Shown here: positions 16,899-26,030 of the stretch, piece after piece
Layout: the number at the start of each line of letters is the position of its first letter
Position numbering within the stretch: the first letter of the stretch is position 1
Assembly: GCF_003634965.1 (NCBI RefSeq)
Contig: NZ_RBXP01000015.1
Span: forward strand, 62,001-126,000
Direction of reading: 5' to 3'
From: Azonexus fungiphilus
Lineage (GTDB): Bacteria > Pseudomonadota > Gammaproteobacteria > Burkholderiales > Rhodocyclaceae
Length of the DNA: 64,000 nucleotides
Position numbers and translations under genes: made by a program
Notes under the pieces: model-generated
The model's input: the letters and a program-made list of their open reading frames with translations, nothing else
Told to the model about the DNA's origin: nothing
Database searches by the model: none

Positions 16899-17978
16899 AT
16901 GCTGCTTTCTCGTTTGAAGACCCTGACCGCCGCCGCCGTCCTGGCGGTGACCGGCCTCGCCGGCGCCCACGCCGCCGACCCGCTCAAGGCCGGTTTCGTA
17001 TACATCGGCCCGACCGGCGACCACGGCTGGACCTATTCCCACGACGTCGGCCGCAAGGCGGTCGAAGCCCAGTCGGGCGGCAAGGTGAAGACCAGCTTCG
17101 TCGAGAACGTGCCGGAAACGGCCGACGCCGAACGCGTCTTCCGCGACATGGCGCAGAAGGGCCACAAGGTCGTCTTCGCCACCTCCTTCGGCTACATGAA
17201 CCAGATGGTCAAGGTCGCCAAGGCCTTCCCGAACACCGTCTTCATGCACGCCACCGGCTACAAGACCGACAAGAACCTCGGCGTCTATGACGTCCGTACC
17301 TACGAAGGCGCCTACATGCTCGGCGTCGTCGCCGGCAAGATGAGCAAGGGCAACAAGCTCGGCGTCGTCGCCTCGATCCCCATCCCGGAAGTCATCCGCA
17401 ACATCAACGCCTTCACCATCGGCGCCCGCAGCGTCAATCCGGCCGCGACCACCCGCGTCGTCTGGGTGAACAGCTGGTTCGACCCGGGCAAGGAACGTGA
17501 AGCCGCGCTGGCGCTGATCGCCCAGGGCGCCGACGTGCTCATGCAGAACACCGATTCCCCGGCCGTCGTCCAGACCGCCCAGGAAAAGGGCGTGCTCGCC
17601 TTCGGCTGGGATTCCGACATGAGCAAGTTCGGCGGCAAGGCCCAACTCGCCGCGTCGATCCTGAACTGGGGCGTGATCTACAAGAAGACGCTCGACGACG
17701 TCCAGGCCGGTACCTGGAAGAGCGGCGACATCTGGTGGGGCGTCAAGGAAGGCGCGGTCAACATCGACAACTTCGGCCCGGCCGTCTCCGCCGACCTGAA
17801 GAAGCTCGCCGAACAACGCCGCGACGAGATCAAGGCCGGCAAGCTGCACCCCTTCACCGGCCCGCTCAAGGACCAGTCGGGCAAGGTCGTCCTCGCCGCC
17901 GGCAAGAGCTACACCGACCCCGAGCTGAAGCAGATGAACTTCTACGTCGAAGGCGTCGAAGGTTCGATCCCGAAGTAA
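16899..17978 (+). CDS. BMP-family ABC transporter substrate-binding protein (purine/nucleoside)
   Basis: 359-residue periplasmic binding protein of the Bmp/PnrA family. A signal peptide ends at AGAHA|AD (about residue 25); the mature protein begins with KAGFVYIGPTGDHGWTYSHD, the usual Bmp start. Start supported by the GAAGGAG ribosome site. It is divergent from the operon holding the matching ATPase and permeases, so it likely delivers purine bases or nucleosides to them; ligand identity is inferred from context. A strong terminator follows. Confidence 0.9.
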   Translation: MLLSRLKTLTAAAVLAVTGLAGAHAADPLKAGFVYIGPTGDHGWTYSHDVGRKAVEAQSGGKVKTSFVENVPETADAERVFRDMAQKGHKVVFATSFGYMNQMVKVAKAFPNTVFMHATGYKTDKNLGVYDVRTYEGAYMLGVVAGKMSKGNKLGVVASIPIPEVIRNINAFTIGARSVNPAATTRVVWVNSWFDPGKEREAALALIAQGADVLMQNTDSPAVVQTAQEKGVLAFGWDSDMSKFGGKAQLAASILNWGVIYKKTLDDVQAGTWKSGDIWWGVKEGAVNIDNFGPAVSADLKKLAEQRRDEIKAGKLHPFTGPLKDQSGKVVLAAGKSYTDPELKQMNFYVEGVEGSIPK

Positions 17979-18019
17979 GCGGCAACGCCAAACAGGCCGG
18001 TTTCGCCCGGCCAATACAC

Positions 18020-18053
18020 AAAGCCCCCGGCCTTGGTCGGGGGCTTTGTTTTT
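18020..18053 (+). terminator. Rho-independent terminator of the BMP binding-protein gene
   Basis: Stem AAAGCCCCCG-GCCTTGGT-CGGGGGCTTT followed by GTTTTTT, 42 bp after the stop codon. Confidence 0.9.
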
Positions 18054-18157
18054 TGGTGGCCTGGTCTGCCGTACAACCTCGCCAGGTGAGCAGCGAGTGT
18101 CATCTCGGCCTTCCGGCGATGGCGGCAGAAGAACTGTGTTTGGTGTTTAATCCCGGC

Positions 18158-18727
18158 ATGAAATCCATCGTCATGCTGTTCCTCTGCGCGGTATCGGCTT
18201 CTGTCCTTGCTGACAATCCGTATGCCCTCGAATCCTCGATCTATAAGGTTGTTGTTCCAGTCGGCAACTCCAGCTATTTCGGCACGGGCGTGCTGTTGTC
18301 ACCCGACAAGATTTTGACGAACTGCCATATCGTCCAGGGCAAGGGTGGATGGCCTAAAGTCATGCAGCGAAAGACTGGTGACTGGTTCAAGGTGGCAAAG
18401 TACTACCAGCTCGGAGAACTAGATGCCTGCGTTCTCGTCGGAGCTTTCCCGGGGCGGTCGGTCGCGCTCAGCGCGAAGATCGTCGAGGGGGAAAACATCT
18501 GGCTGTATGGATACCCGTCGGGTATTCCGGTAATCGGCCAGGGTTCTGTCCTTGGCTATGCCGATGGTGGGAAAACCATGAAGCTTGGGGCGTTTTGCTC
18601 CGGTGGCTCGTCGGGTGGCCCGGTGCTGAATGCTCGTGGCGAACTGATCGGCCTCAATTTCGCCGTCTATCGCTATCAAAAATCCTGTCTCGCCATTCCT
18701 GTGAGCGAATTGCGGCCGTATCTATAG
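18158..18727 (+). CDS. Secreted trypsin-like serine protease
   Basis: 189-residue protein with a short signal peptide (KSIVMLFLCAVSASVLA). The S1-type triad is visible: His57 in LTNCHIVQ, Asp89 in ELDACVL, Ser152 in GGSSGGPV. This is the compact trypsin-2 fold found in stand-alone proteases, without PDZ domains, so it is not a DegP/HtrA homologue. It starts the lower-GC accessory stretch; no operon partner. Substrate unknown. Start at the ATG giving MKSIVMLFL because of the signal peptide. Confidence 0.8.
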   Translation: MKSIVMLFLCAVSASVLADNPYALESSIYKVVVPVGNSSYFGTGVLLSPDKILTNCHIVQGKGGWPKVMQRKTGDWFKVAKYYQLGELDACVLVGAFPGRSVALSAKIVEGENIWLYGYPSGIPVIGQGSVLGYADGGKTMKLGAFCSGGSSGGPVLNARGELIGLNFAVYRYQKSCLAIPVSELRPYL

Positions 18728-19015
18728 TTGCGATCGATGTGCTTCCCGATTTGGCCCGTTTGCACTCAATGGGCGTGCTTGTTGTGACAGGTGGAAATTA
18801 ACCGATGTCAGGATATCGGCCGAAGCTGCCTGACAGTAGCATGGTTACAAATGGGGGCTTTAAACAGAACATCGGACTCTCACCTGAAATATCCCAAACA
18901 AGGGCATTTTCAGGAGTCCTGCGTCATAATTTGTCGCGTAAGTGATGCGACATGTTACGACATGAAATGTCGCAAGCAGACTGAAGATCGCAGCATCTCA
19001 TTTTCTTGAAAATCC
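18728..19015. other. Non-coding region with repeated GCGACAT motif upstream of the DUF2779-WYL operon
   Basis: No convincing gene; a 72-codon frame at 18791-19009 has no recognisable features. At 18932-18973 the motif TGTCGC/GCGACA recurs in both orientations: TGTCGC at 18932, GCGACAT at 18947, CGACAT at 18958 and ATGTCGC at 18967. The pair GCGACAT-N13-ATGTCGC (18947-18973) is a perfect inverted repeat about 42 bp before the next start codon, a fitting place for an operator. Confidence 0.5.
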
Positions 19016-20518
19016 ATGCGTAATTTTTCGAAATCAAAACTGATGGCCTTGCGCCAGTGCGAGAAACGACTCTGGCTGGAGGTTCATCACCCTGAGCTTC
19101 GCGATGATTCCGAGCAAGCAGAATGCCGCTTTCAGGTCGGCCATCGGGTTGGCGAGATGGCACGGGACCTGTTCGATCCTGAGCACAAGGGCATTCTCAT
19201 CGATGTAGAGAAAGAGGGATTTTCTGCCGCTTTTGCCCTTAGTGCGGCACTGCTTCAACACAATCAACCTGTTTTCGAGGCGGGGTTGTGTGGCGGTGGC
19301 GCGTTAGCATTTGCCGATGTAATGCTCCCATCTGTGGATAGCGGCAAGTTGTCCTGGCGGATGATCGAGGTGAAGTCGTCGACCTCGGTCAAGGAGTATC
19401 ACCGTGACGACATTGCCGTACAGGCTTATGTTGCGACGGTGAATGGCATTCCGCTCGAATCGGTCTCGCTGGCTCACATCGATAGCTCTTGGACTTATCC
19501 CGGGGGTGGTGATTACTGCGGATTACTCAAGGTCAATGTTTTGACCGAGGAGGCCCTATCCCGCCACGAGGAAGTGCAGGCGTGGATAAAGCGCGCGAAT
19601 GCTGTTGTTGAAAACCCCCAAGAACCCAGCGTGGCAATCGGCGCCCATTGCGATGCACCTTTCGAATGTGGCTTTTACCCTTACTGCAGCCGTGACGAGC
19701 CCAAGCCGGAGTTTCCAATTTACTGGTTGCCACGCTTTCCTTCCGCCAAGATACGAGAACTTGCTGAATCAGGAATCGACGATCTCCGCGATGTCCCTGA
19801 CGAGATGCTCAACGCGCGGCAACGCCTTGTAAAAACGCATACCTTGGAGAACCGCACCTACTTCGATGCTTCGGGTGCTGCGGCTGATCTCGCAGGCTAT
19901 CCGCTGCCTGCCTACTTCCTGGATTTCGAAACCATACAATTTCCGGTGCCGATCTGGGCCGGAACTCGTCCGTATCAACAGATTCCGTTCCAGTTCAGCC
20001 TGCATGTCGTAACTGCAGAAGGGCTCCTTGAGCATTCGGAATTTCTCGATCTATCTGGAGGCGACCCATCGTTGCCGTTTGCCGATGAATTGATCCGGCT
20101 ATGTGGAGAAAACGACCACCCAGTCTTCGTTTACAACGCTGCGTTTGAACGTTCGCGGATCAGCGAACTGGCCCAGCGATTCCCCGAAAAATCGTCGCAT
20201 TTGCTGGCCATCAACGAACGCATTGTTGATCTGCTGCCGGTAGCGCGGCAGCGCTACTATCACCCCAGCCAACACGGGAGCTGGAGCATAAAAGCGGTTT
20301 TGCCCGCTGTCGTTCCTGAACTCAAATATCAGGATCTTGAGGGCGTTCGAGATGGCGGGATGGCGATGGAGGCGTTTCTTGAAGCCCTACACCCCCAAAC
20401 CAGTACTGACGCTAAAGAATGTATTCGCAAACAGTTGCTAGCGTATTGCCAACTGGATACCTATGCCATGGTTCGCTTGTGGCAGGTATTCTCTGGTCAT
20501 CCAGAACTCGCGCTCTGA
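19016..20518 (+). CDS. Cas4/RecB-like Fe-S nuclease fused to DUF2779 (DEDD-type exonuclease) domain
   Basis: 500-residue two-domain protein. Residues 1-230 look like a Cas4/AddB-type PD-(D/E)XK nuclease: Cys15 in LRQCEKRLW, Asp101, the EVK motif (Glu118, Lys120) followed by a helix with QAY, and a C-terminal Cys cluster (212, 218, 224) that would complete a 4Fe-4S site. Residues ~298-490 match DUF2779, an RNase H-like exonuclease fold: YFLDFET (Asp303, Glu305), VYNAAFERSRI, VDLLPV (Asp405) and YCQLDTYAM (Asp481). It is first in a tight three-gene operon with a WYL regulator. A DNA/RNA-processing or defence role is inference; the biological role of DUF2779 is not established. Confidence 0.8.
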   Translation: MRNFSKSKLMALRQCEKRLWLEVHHPELRDDSEQAECRFQVGHRVGEMARDLFDPEHKGILIDVEKEGFSAAFALSAALLQHNQPVFEAGLCGGGALAFADVMLPSVDSGKLSWRMIEVKSSTSVKEYHRDDIAVQAYVATVNGIPLESVSLAHIDSSWTYPGGGDYCGLLKVNVLTEEALSRHEEVQAWIKRANAVVENPQEPSVAIGAHCDAPFECGFYPYCSRDEPKPEFPIYWLPRFPSAKIRELAESGIDDLRDVPDEMLNARQRLVKTHTLENRTYFDASGAAADLAGYPLPAYFLDFETIQFPVPIWAGTRPYQQIPFQFSLHVVTAEGLLEHSEFLDLSGGDPSLPFADELIRLCGENDHPVFVYNAAFERSRISELAQRFPEKSSHLLAINERIVDLLPVARQRYYHPSQHGSWSIKAVLPAVVPELKYQDLEGVRDGGMAMEAFLEALHPQTSTDAKECIRKQLLAYCQLDTYAMVRLWQVFSGHPELAL

Positions 20519-20525
20519 TTCCGCC

Positions 20526-21485
20526 ATGCCAAAACGTCCAGAATCACTGGAAACCCTGCAAATCGCACTTGAACTAGTGCGCCGTATACCCAAGGGGCGA
20601 ACGATTACCGCGCCCGAGTTAAGGCAGCAACTGACCGAAGCGGGATTCGAGCGGGACATGCGCACGATTCAGCGCCAGCTTGAAACCCTCTCCGAGTACT
20701 TTGATATCGACCGGGACGATACCGCCAAGCCCTATCGCTATTGCTGGAAAGAGAGAGCAAAAGGACTTTCACTGCCCAGCCTCAGTCCGCAGGAGTGCCT
20801 GCTCCTGACGCTTGCCGAACAGCAGATGGGGCAGTTGCTGCCACCACGGTTGATGAAATCGATGGAGGGGTTTTTCGTTCAGGCGCGCACGCAACTCAAT
20901 GAAAAGTCGAGCGCGAAGCGGGAGCTTGATTGGTTGAAAAAAGTTCGGGTGGTCAGCACCAGCCAGCCCCTGTTGCCGCCCAAAGTCGATCCTGCGGTTT
21001 TTGAGCAGGTGAGCAATGCTCTCTATGGTGACCAGTGGCTGAACGTCAAATACAAGAATGCGGCAGGGAAAACGCTCGAAAGCCGTGTCATGCCCTTGGG
21101 CCTGGCTCAGCAAGGGCAGCGGATGTACCTGGTTTGCCGCTTTGATGGTTACGACAACGAGCGCAGTCTGGCATTGCATCGAATTCAGTCAGCCAGCGTA
21201 TCGGCGTTCACGTTCCAACGACCACCAGAGTTTGATCTGAAGAAATTCGATGACGATGGGCGATTCGGATATGGACGGGGGAATAAGATAAAACTCAGCT
21301 TCTTGATTGAGAAAGATGCTGGACTTCATTTGCTGGAGTCCCCGTTGTCAGAAGACCAGCAGGTCGAGGAAGAAGCAGATCAATACCGTATCACGGCCAC
21401 CGTTGTGGATACGGATATGCTGGACTGGTGGCTGCGGGGGTTTGGTGATGTAGTCAGCGAAATTTCAAAACACGGAAAGGAATAA
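20526..21485 (+). CDS. WYL-domain transcriptional regulator
   Basis: 319 residues. An N-terminal winged helix (about 5-65, TITAPELRQQLTEAGFE, RTIQRQLETLSEYF) is followed by a WYL ligand-binding domain (about 150-235, WLNVKYKNAAGK, MPLGLAQQGQRMYLVC, LALHRIQSASV) and a WCX-type C-terminus. WYL regulators often control phage-defence and DNA-damage genes and sense nucleic acid or nucleotide ligands. It lies 7 bp after the nuclease gene and 3 bp before the repeat protein, so all three are co-transcribed; autoregulation through the GCGACAT repeats upstream is plausible. Confidence 0.9.
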   Translation: MPKRPESLETLQIALELVRRIPKGRTITAPELRQQLTEAGFERDMRTIQRQLETLSEYFDIDRDDTAKPYRYCWKERAKGLSLPSLSPQECLLLTLAEQQMGQLLPPRLMKSMEGFFVQARTQLNEKSSAKRELDWLKKVRVVSTSQPLLPPKVDPAVFEQVSNALYGDQWLNVKYKNAAGKTLESRVMPLGLAQQGQRMYLVCRFDGYDNERSLALHRIQSASVSAFTFQRPPEFDLKKFDDDGRFGYGRGNKIKLSFLIEKDAGLHLLESPLSEDQQVEEEADQYRITATVVDTDMLDWWLRGFGDVVSEISKHGKE

Positions 21486-21488
21486 GCA

Positions 21489-21809
21489 ATGGCTAACTCG
21501 ATTGAACTTCCTAAGAGCTGGGTCTGCGACGGTTCCGAACTGAAACCGAAAATTGGAGCCAATTTCTCAAACACCTGGATTCTTAACGGAAAGGAGATTA
21601 AGCCAAAAACAGGAGCGAATTCATCAAATACCTGGCTCTGGGATGGCAAGGAAATCAAACCAAAATCAAACGCCAGTTCCTCAAATACGTGGGTGATTGA
21701 GCGGGAAAAGGTAAAGCCGAAAAGTGGCGCAAATTCGTCAAATACCTATGAGGCTAATGGTCACCCCATATTGGTTATTGCTGCGCAGCTTGTATTAAGG
21801 CTTTGGTAG
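21489..21809 (+). CDS. Small protein of five 19-residue SNTW/GKEIKPK repeats
   Basis: 106 residues almost entirely built of a 19-residue repeat with consensus SNTWxxxGKEIKPKxGANS; the aromatic residue recurs at 11, 30, 49, 68 and 87 (Trp, Trp, Trp, Trp, Tyr). The unit looks like a short beta hairpin, so the protein may form a closed beta structure or bind nucleic acid with its Lys-rich strands. The C-terminus (PILVIAAQLVLRLW) is hydrophobic. It has a good ribosome site (AAAGGA) and follows the WYL gene by 3 bp. Function unknown; I do not recognise a named family with confidence. Confidence 0.7.
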   Translation: MANSIELPKSWVCDGSELKPKIGANFSNTWILNGKEIKPKTGANSSNTWLWDGKEIKPKSNASSSNTWVIEREKVKPKSGANSSNTYEANGHPILVIAAQLVLRLW

Positions 21810-21847
21810 TCAATAAATACCATTTTAATTAAATATGCGATTTTAAG

Positions 21848-22276
21848 ATGACTGAAAATTCCAAAATAGTTCTCCAAACATGTAGGCTGTTGGTGTCGCA
21901 TTTTCGGCACTGTCTTGAATATGGCAGTGGATTTCACTCCAGATTATTCGAGCACATGCTCCATCCGGAGATCCAATTTGTGTTCGTTGGTAAATCGGTG
22001 TCAATTAGCAAAGACACACCAACACATCCAGAACACGTTGTACCTTGTGCATTCATGATAAATGAGTGCAAAAGGCTAATAAAAGAAGGGGTGTCGGATG
22101 AATTGATTGCGTCTCTCTTGGAAAAGCATTGGAAAGTAGCTTTAATTAGCAAAGAAGAGCAACATCGTCTTGATTTCGAGCTTGGGTGGAAGTCAACAAT
22201 GCCTTCAGGATGGCGCTTTGAGGATGGAGATACCTTCGCTAGGCTAAAGCTGGCAAATATTGATCTTGCCAAATAA
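21848..22276 (+). CDS. Hypothetical protein, 142 residues
   Basis: Not recognised. Soluble, mixed alpha/beta by eye, with conserved-looking segments HPEHVVPCAFMINECKRL and LGWKSTMPSGW. Base composition is much lower in GC than the flanking purine genes, as in the rest of this cassette. It follows the repeat protein by 38 bp and may belong to the same transcription unit. The His-rich N-terminal half hints at metal binding but no complete motif is visible. Confidence 0.55.
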   Translation: MTENSKIVLQTCRLLVSHFRHCLEYGSGFHSRLFEHMLHPEIQFVFVGKSVSISKDTPTHPEHVVPCAFMINECKRLIKEGVSDELIASLLEKHWKVALISKEEQHRLDFELGWKSTMPSGWRFEDGDTFARLKLANIDLAK

Positions 22277-22339
22277 TAGAGATGGTGGCGGTACAGCATG
22301 TTGAGATTTTCACGTTTTTTCCGTTAAACCATTACCGCC

Positions 22340-22591
22340 TTAGAAATCATAGAAATCCAATCGGGTTTTTCTGCCAATTTTTACAGCATATTCTGCCTCC
22401 AGCGCCGAAATGAGGGCGGCTGCAGATTCGATAGGCCGAAACCGATGTTGGCACAATACCGCCGTAAAATCCCTAGGGGTTAATTGCGGCAAAAGCCTCA
22501 TCCTGTTCAGCATTTGCGGTTGTGGCGCGGCTAGGCCAAGTCGCCCACAATGCCTGCGCAATAGCTCCCAGGCCTGCTCGGGTTGGAGCAT
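22340..22591 (-). pseudogene. Remnant of an AAA-family ATPase gene (C-terminal ~83 residues)
   Basis: The frame encodes MLQPEQAWELLRRHC...; the latter part (LLPQLTPRDFTAVLCQHRF, then a SALEAE helix and a K(I/P)G tail) looks like the extreme C-terminus of Cdc48/SpoVK-like AAA ATPases of proteobacteria. The Walker motifs and everything upstream are missing and a stop lies 24 codons before the Met. A gene truncated by arrival of the low-GC DNA beside it is the simplest reading. A free-standing small protein is the alternative. Confidence 0.4.
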
Positions 22592-22810
22592 TGTCGACTC
22601 CTGCGTCTTGTGCCGCAGGACTTCGCCTGTTCCTGATTGCTCGTATCACCATATTAGCCATTTCGCCCTGGCCGTTGAGTTAAATTCGGCCTTGATGGCA
22701 CGCGTCCGAAATCTCATGCAAGGCATTGCTACTGCTTAAAGATATCGAAATAGAACTGGAAATTCGCAGGGATGTTGTGACTTCGTGGAACGATTTTAAA
22801 AGGATTAATT
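22592..22810. other. Non-coding stretch between the ATPase remnant and the FtsZ-like gene
   Basis: No gene supported in about 220 bp. GC drops towards the right end, where an AT-rich segment and AAAAGGA (22797-22803) serve as leader and ribosome site of the next gene. Confidence 0.4.
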
Positions 22811-23500
22811 TTGAGACAACCCATACCGATCGAAGACCATGGCAAAGTTTTCAAGTTAATGGAAGAAGCTTTGCCTGGTATTGACAGTGCATTAGTTGAA
22901 GAATTTGCTACTGACTTTCTCCTAGAGGCATTTATCTGCATAGACTTTGACGACCTGAATTATGTGCTAATACGTCCCGGCCAATTTTTGAGCGGTGTAT
23001 CACAAGCATCGCCTGCTGCTGATTTTAAGAATTCTGCAAATAAATTGCTGAATAATTTACTAGAAAAACGAGTGGCTTGTGGTGCGCCAAGCGGTGTGCT
23101 CGTCATGGTTCGATCTTCTACTGGCTTAATTTTTAGTCAGTTTGTTGAGTATGCAAAATACATTAAAAAACTCTTACCAGAGGCAACTGAATGCTTTTTC
23201 GGTTTTTTTTACGATCCAGATGGCGCAAATGTAAAGATACGAATTTGTCTAGCGGGGGAAGTTGAGATTCGCGATTCGCCACCAATCGGAGGCCATTTCA
23301 GACCGCTGCGAAGATATTCGAGACTGAGATGGATTGATAGTCCGCAGAATGGCGCATTGCCACCTGACAGACCTATTAGGGCAATGACCGTTCAGGCCGA
23401 CAAGCAGCCTCCTGTCTCACTCCTCCCGCCAGAGCCCCCAATCCCTCATCCCCGATCCCGGATGCCGGTTATACGCCCGCCGCACGGCCGCTTCTCGTAG
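22811..23500 (+). CDS. Hypothetical protein with an FtsZ C-terminal-like domain
   Basis: 229 residues from a TTG start preceded by AAAAGGA. Residues ~75-150 resemble the FtsZ/tubulin C-terminal two-layer domain: helix SANKLLNNLLEK, strand SGVLVMVRSS, a helix FSQFVEYAKYIKKLLPEA, strand CFFGFFYDPD and strand NVKIRICLAGE, in the order and spacing of FtsZ. No GTPase domain (GGGTGTG) is present. The tail from ~155 is Arg/Pro-rich and probably disordered. AT-rich codon use sets it apart from the adjoining adenine deaminase gene. The homology is my own motif reading and needs structure comparison. Confidence 0.6.
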   Translation: MRQPIPIEDHGKVFKLMEEALPGIDSALVEEFATDFLLEAFICIDFDDLNYVLIRPGQFLSGVSQASPAADFKNSANKLLNNLLEKRVACGAPSGVLVMVRSSTGLIFSQFVEYAKYIKKLLPEATECFFGFFYDPDGANVKIRICLAGEVEIRDSPPIGGHFRPLRRYSRLRWIDSPQNGALPPDRPIRAMTVQADKQPPVSLLPPEPPIPHPRSRMPVIRPPHGRFS

Positions 23501-24565
<1,065 letters not shown>

Positions 24566-24601
24566 AACAGGGCAAAAACCGCCCGGCGGCGGTGCGCGGG
24601 C

Positions 24602-25225
24602 TCAGGCCATGCCGTGCCGGAGCCCGTAACGGACCAGCTCGGCATTGTTGTTGATGCCGAGTTTCTGCATCGCGCGTGCCTTGTGCGTGCTTACCGTCTT
24701 GGCGCTGACGAAGAGGTTGCTGCCGATTTCGGCGAGCGACAGGCCGCGCACCAGCAACTGCAGGACTTCGTATTCGCGATCCGAGAGCGCGGCGTGCGGC
24801 GGTCTGTCTTCCGGCGTGCTGAAGACGATCGCCTCGACCAGGCTGGGGTCGATGAAGCGGCCACCGGCGGCAACCTTGCGGATGGCCGCGAGCAGGGTCG
24901 CCGGGTCGCTGCTCTTGGTCACGTAGCCGGCGGCGCCGGCGCGCAGCACGCGCGAGACGAGCTGGCTCTCGTTGTGCATGCTGAGGACGATGATCGGGAC
25001 TTTCGGGGCTTCCTTGCGTGCCCGGGTGATCAGGTCGAGCGCACTCAAGCCGGGCATGCTCAGGTCAGTCAGCAGGATATCGATGCCGCCTTGCTGCAAC
25101 TTGCAGAGCACTTCGCTGCCGTGGCTGGCTTCCTCGGTGACGGCGAGGTCCTTGTTGGAGGTGATGATCTGTTTCAGACCGCTTCTGAGGATGTGGTGAT
25201 CGTCGGCGAGCAGGATGCGAATCAT
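24602..25225 (-). CDS. NarL/FixJ-type response regulator
   Basis: 207 residues: receiver domain with Asp9-Asp10 and phosphoacceptor Asp54 (LLTDLSMPG), then a LuxR-type helix-turn-helix (about 142-200, LSDREYEVLQLLVRGLSLAE, KTVSTHKARAMQKL). It overlaps the histidine kinase gene by 4 bp (ATGA) and ends the long chemotaxis operon. The regulated genes are not visible; the linkage suggests coordination of gene expression with motility. Confidence 0.93.
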   Translation of the reverse strand: MIRILLADDHHILRSGLKQIITSNKDLAVTEEASHGSEVLCKLQQGGIDILLTDLSMPGLSALDLITRARKEAPKVPIIVLSMHNESQLVSRVLRAGAAGYVTKSSDPATLLAAIRKVAAGGRFIDPSLVEAIVFSTPEDRPPHAALSDREYEVLQLLVRGLSLAEIGSNLFVSAKTVSTHKARAMQKLGINNNAELVRYGLRHGMA

Positions 25226-25950
25226 GGTGTGTCGTCATGGATCGGCATGCTGATGCTGAGCCTCGTGCCGCGGCCCGGCGCACTCTCGATGTACAGCTTG
25301 CCGGCCAGTGTTTCCAGGCGCTCGCGGATGCCGATCAGGCCGAAGGAGTTGCCGGCGATCTCCTTGCTGTCGAAACCGCGGCCATTGTCAGCGATCGTCA
25401 GCCAAAGTGTGTCGTTCTCCATTTTTATGTCGATGGTCGTGGCGCTGGCGTCAGCGTGGCGGATGATGTTGGTCAGTGATTCCTGAATGATACGAAACAA
25501 TGTCGTCGATTGCGTATCGTTCAACGCGATTTCGTCATTCGCAATGACTTGGCAGCAAATGCCGCTGCGTTGCCGGAAATTTTCGGCCAGCCATTCGACC
25601 GATGCCAGCAGGCCAAGATTGAGCACGACCGGGCGCAGATCGCTGGCGACCTGGCGGGTTACCAGGATGGCGTCCTCGATCAGGCGTTGCATCGAATCCA
25701 GGCGTTGCTGGAGTTCATCGCGTATTTCCCGGGTTTCCAGGGTGAGCAGCGCCAGTTCCAGTTTCATGGCGGTCAGCAGCGAGCCCAGCTCGTCATGAAT
25801 GTTCTGGGCAATGCGTTTGCGTTCCTGTTCGATCGCGGTATGGGCATGCGCCATCAGGTCGCGCATCTGCTGCTGCGAATTGGTCAATCCGCTGGCTCCG
25901 CCAGTCAATTGGATGTCGCTTCCCGTTGGGCTTAATTCGGAAAAATCCAC
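25222..25950 (-). CDS. Soluble NarX-type sensor histidine kinase
   Basis: About 242 residues from a GTG start (ribosome site GAGAAA); an ATG at 25866 would give 214. HisKA_3 motif ERKRIAQNIHDELGSLLTAM carries the phosphoacceptor His, followed by a HATPase domain with N box (IIQESLTNIIRHADA), DNGRGFD and GLIGIRERLETLAG. There is no membrane segment and no input domain beyond a short N-terminal helix, so signal input must come from a partner protein. It pairs with the overlapping NarL regulator. Confidence 0.85.
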   Translation of the reverse strand: MDFSELSPTGSDIQLTGGASGLTNSQQQMRDLMAHAHTAIEQERKRIAQNIHDELGSLLTAMKLELALLTLETREIRDELQQRLDSMQRLIEDAILVTRQVASDLRPVVLNLGLLASVEWLAENFRQRSGICCQVIANDEIALNDTQSTTLFRIIQESLTNIIRHADASATTIDIKMENDTLWLTIADNGRGFDSKEIAGNSFGLIGIRERLETLAGKLYIESAPGRGTRLSISMPIHDDTP

Positions 25951-26030
25951 TTGTTTCTCATGTCTGCTAGGTGCCGCTCGGGTTGGCACATGGTTTCCAA
26001 CGTTTGCCCACGGTAGCGTATCGCTAAGCG

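Noticed and set aside
18791..19009. 72-codon ORF ahead of the DUF2779 gene
   Set aside because: No family, no ribosome site, and it overlaps the putative operator; more likely leader sequence.
21500..21790. Regular 57-bp DNA repeats considered as a CRISPR array
   Set aside because: The repeats are in phase with an open reading frame at 19 codons and there are no spacer-like variable units.
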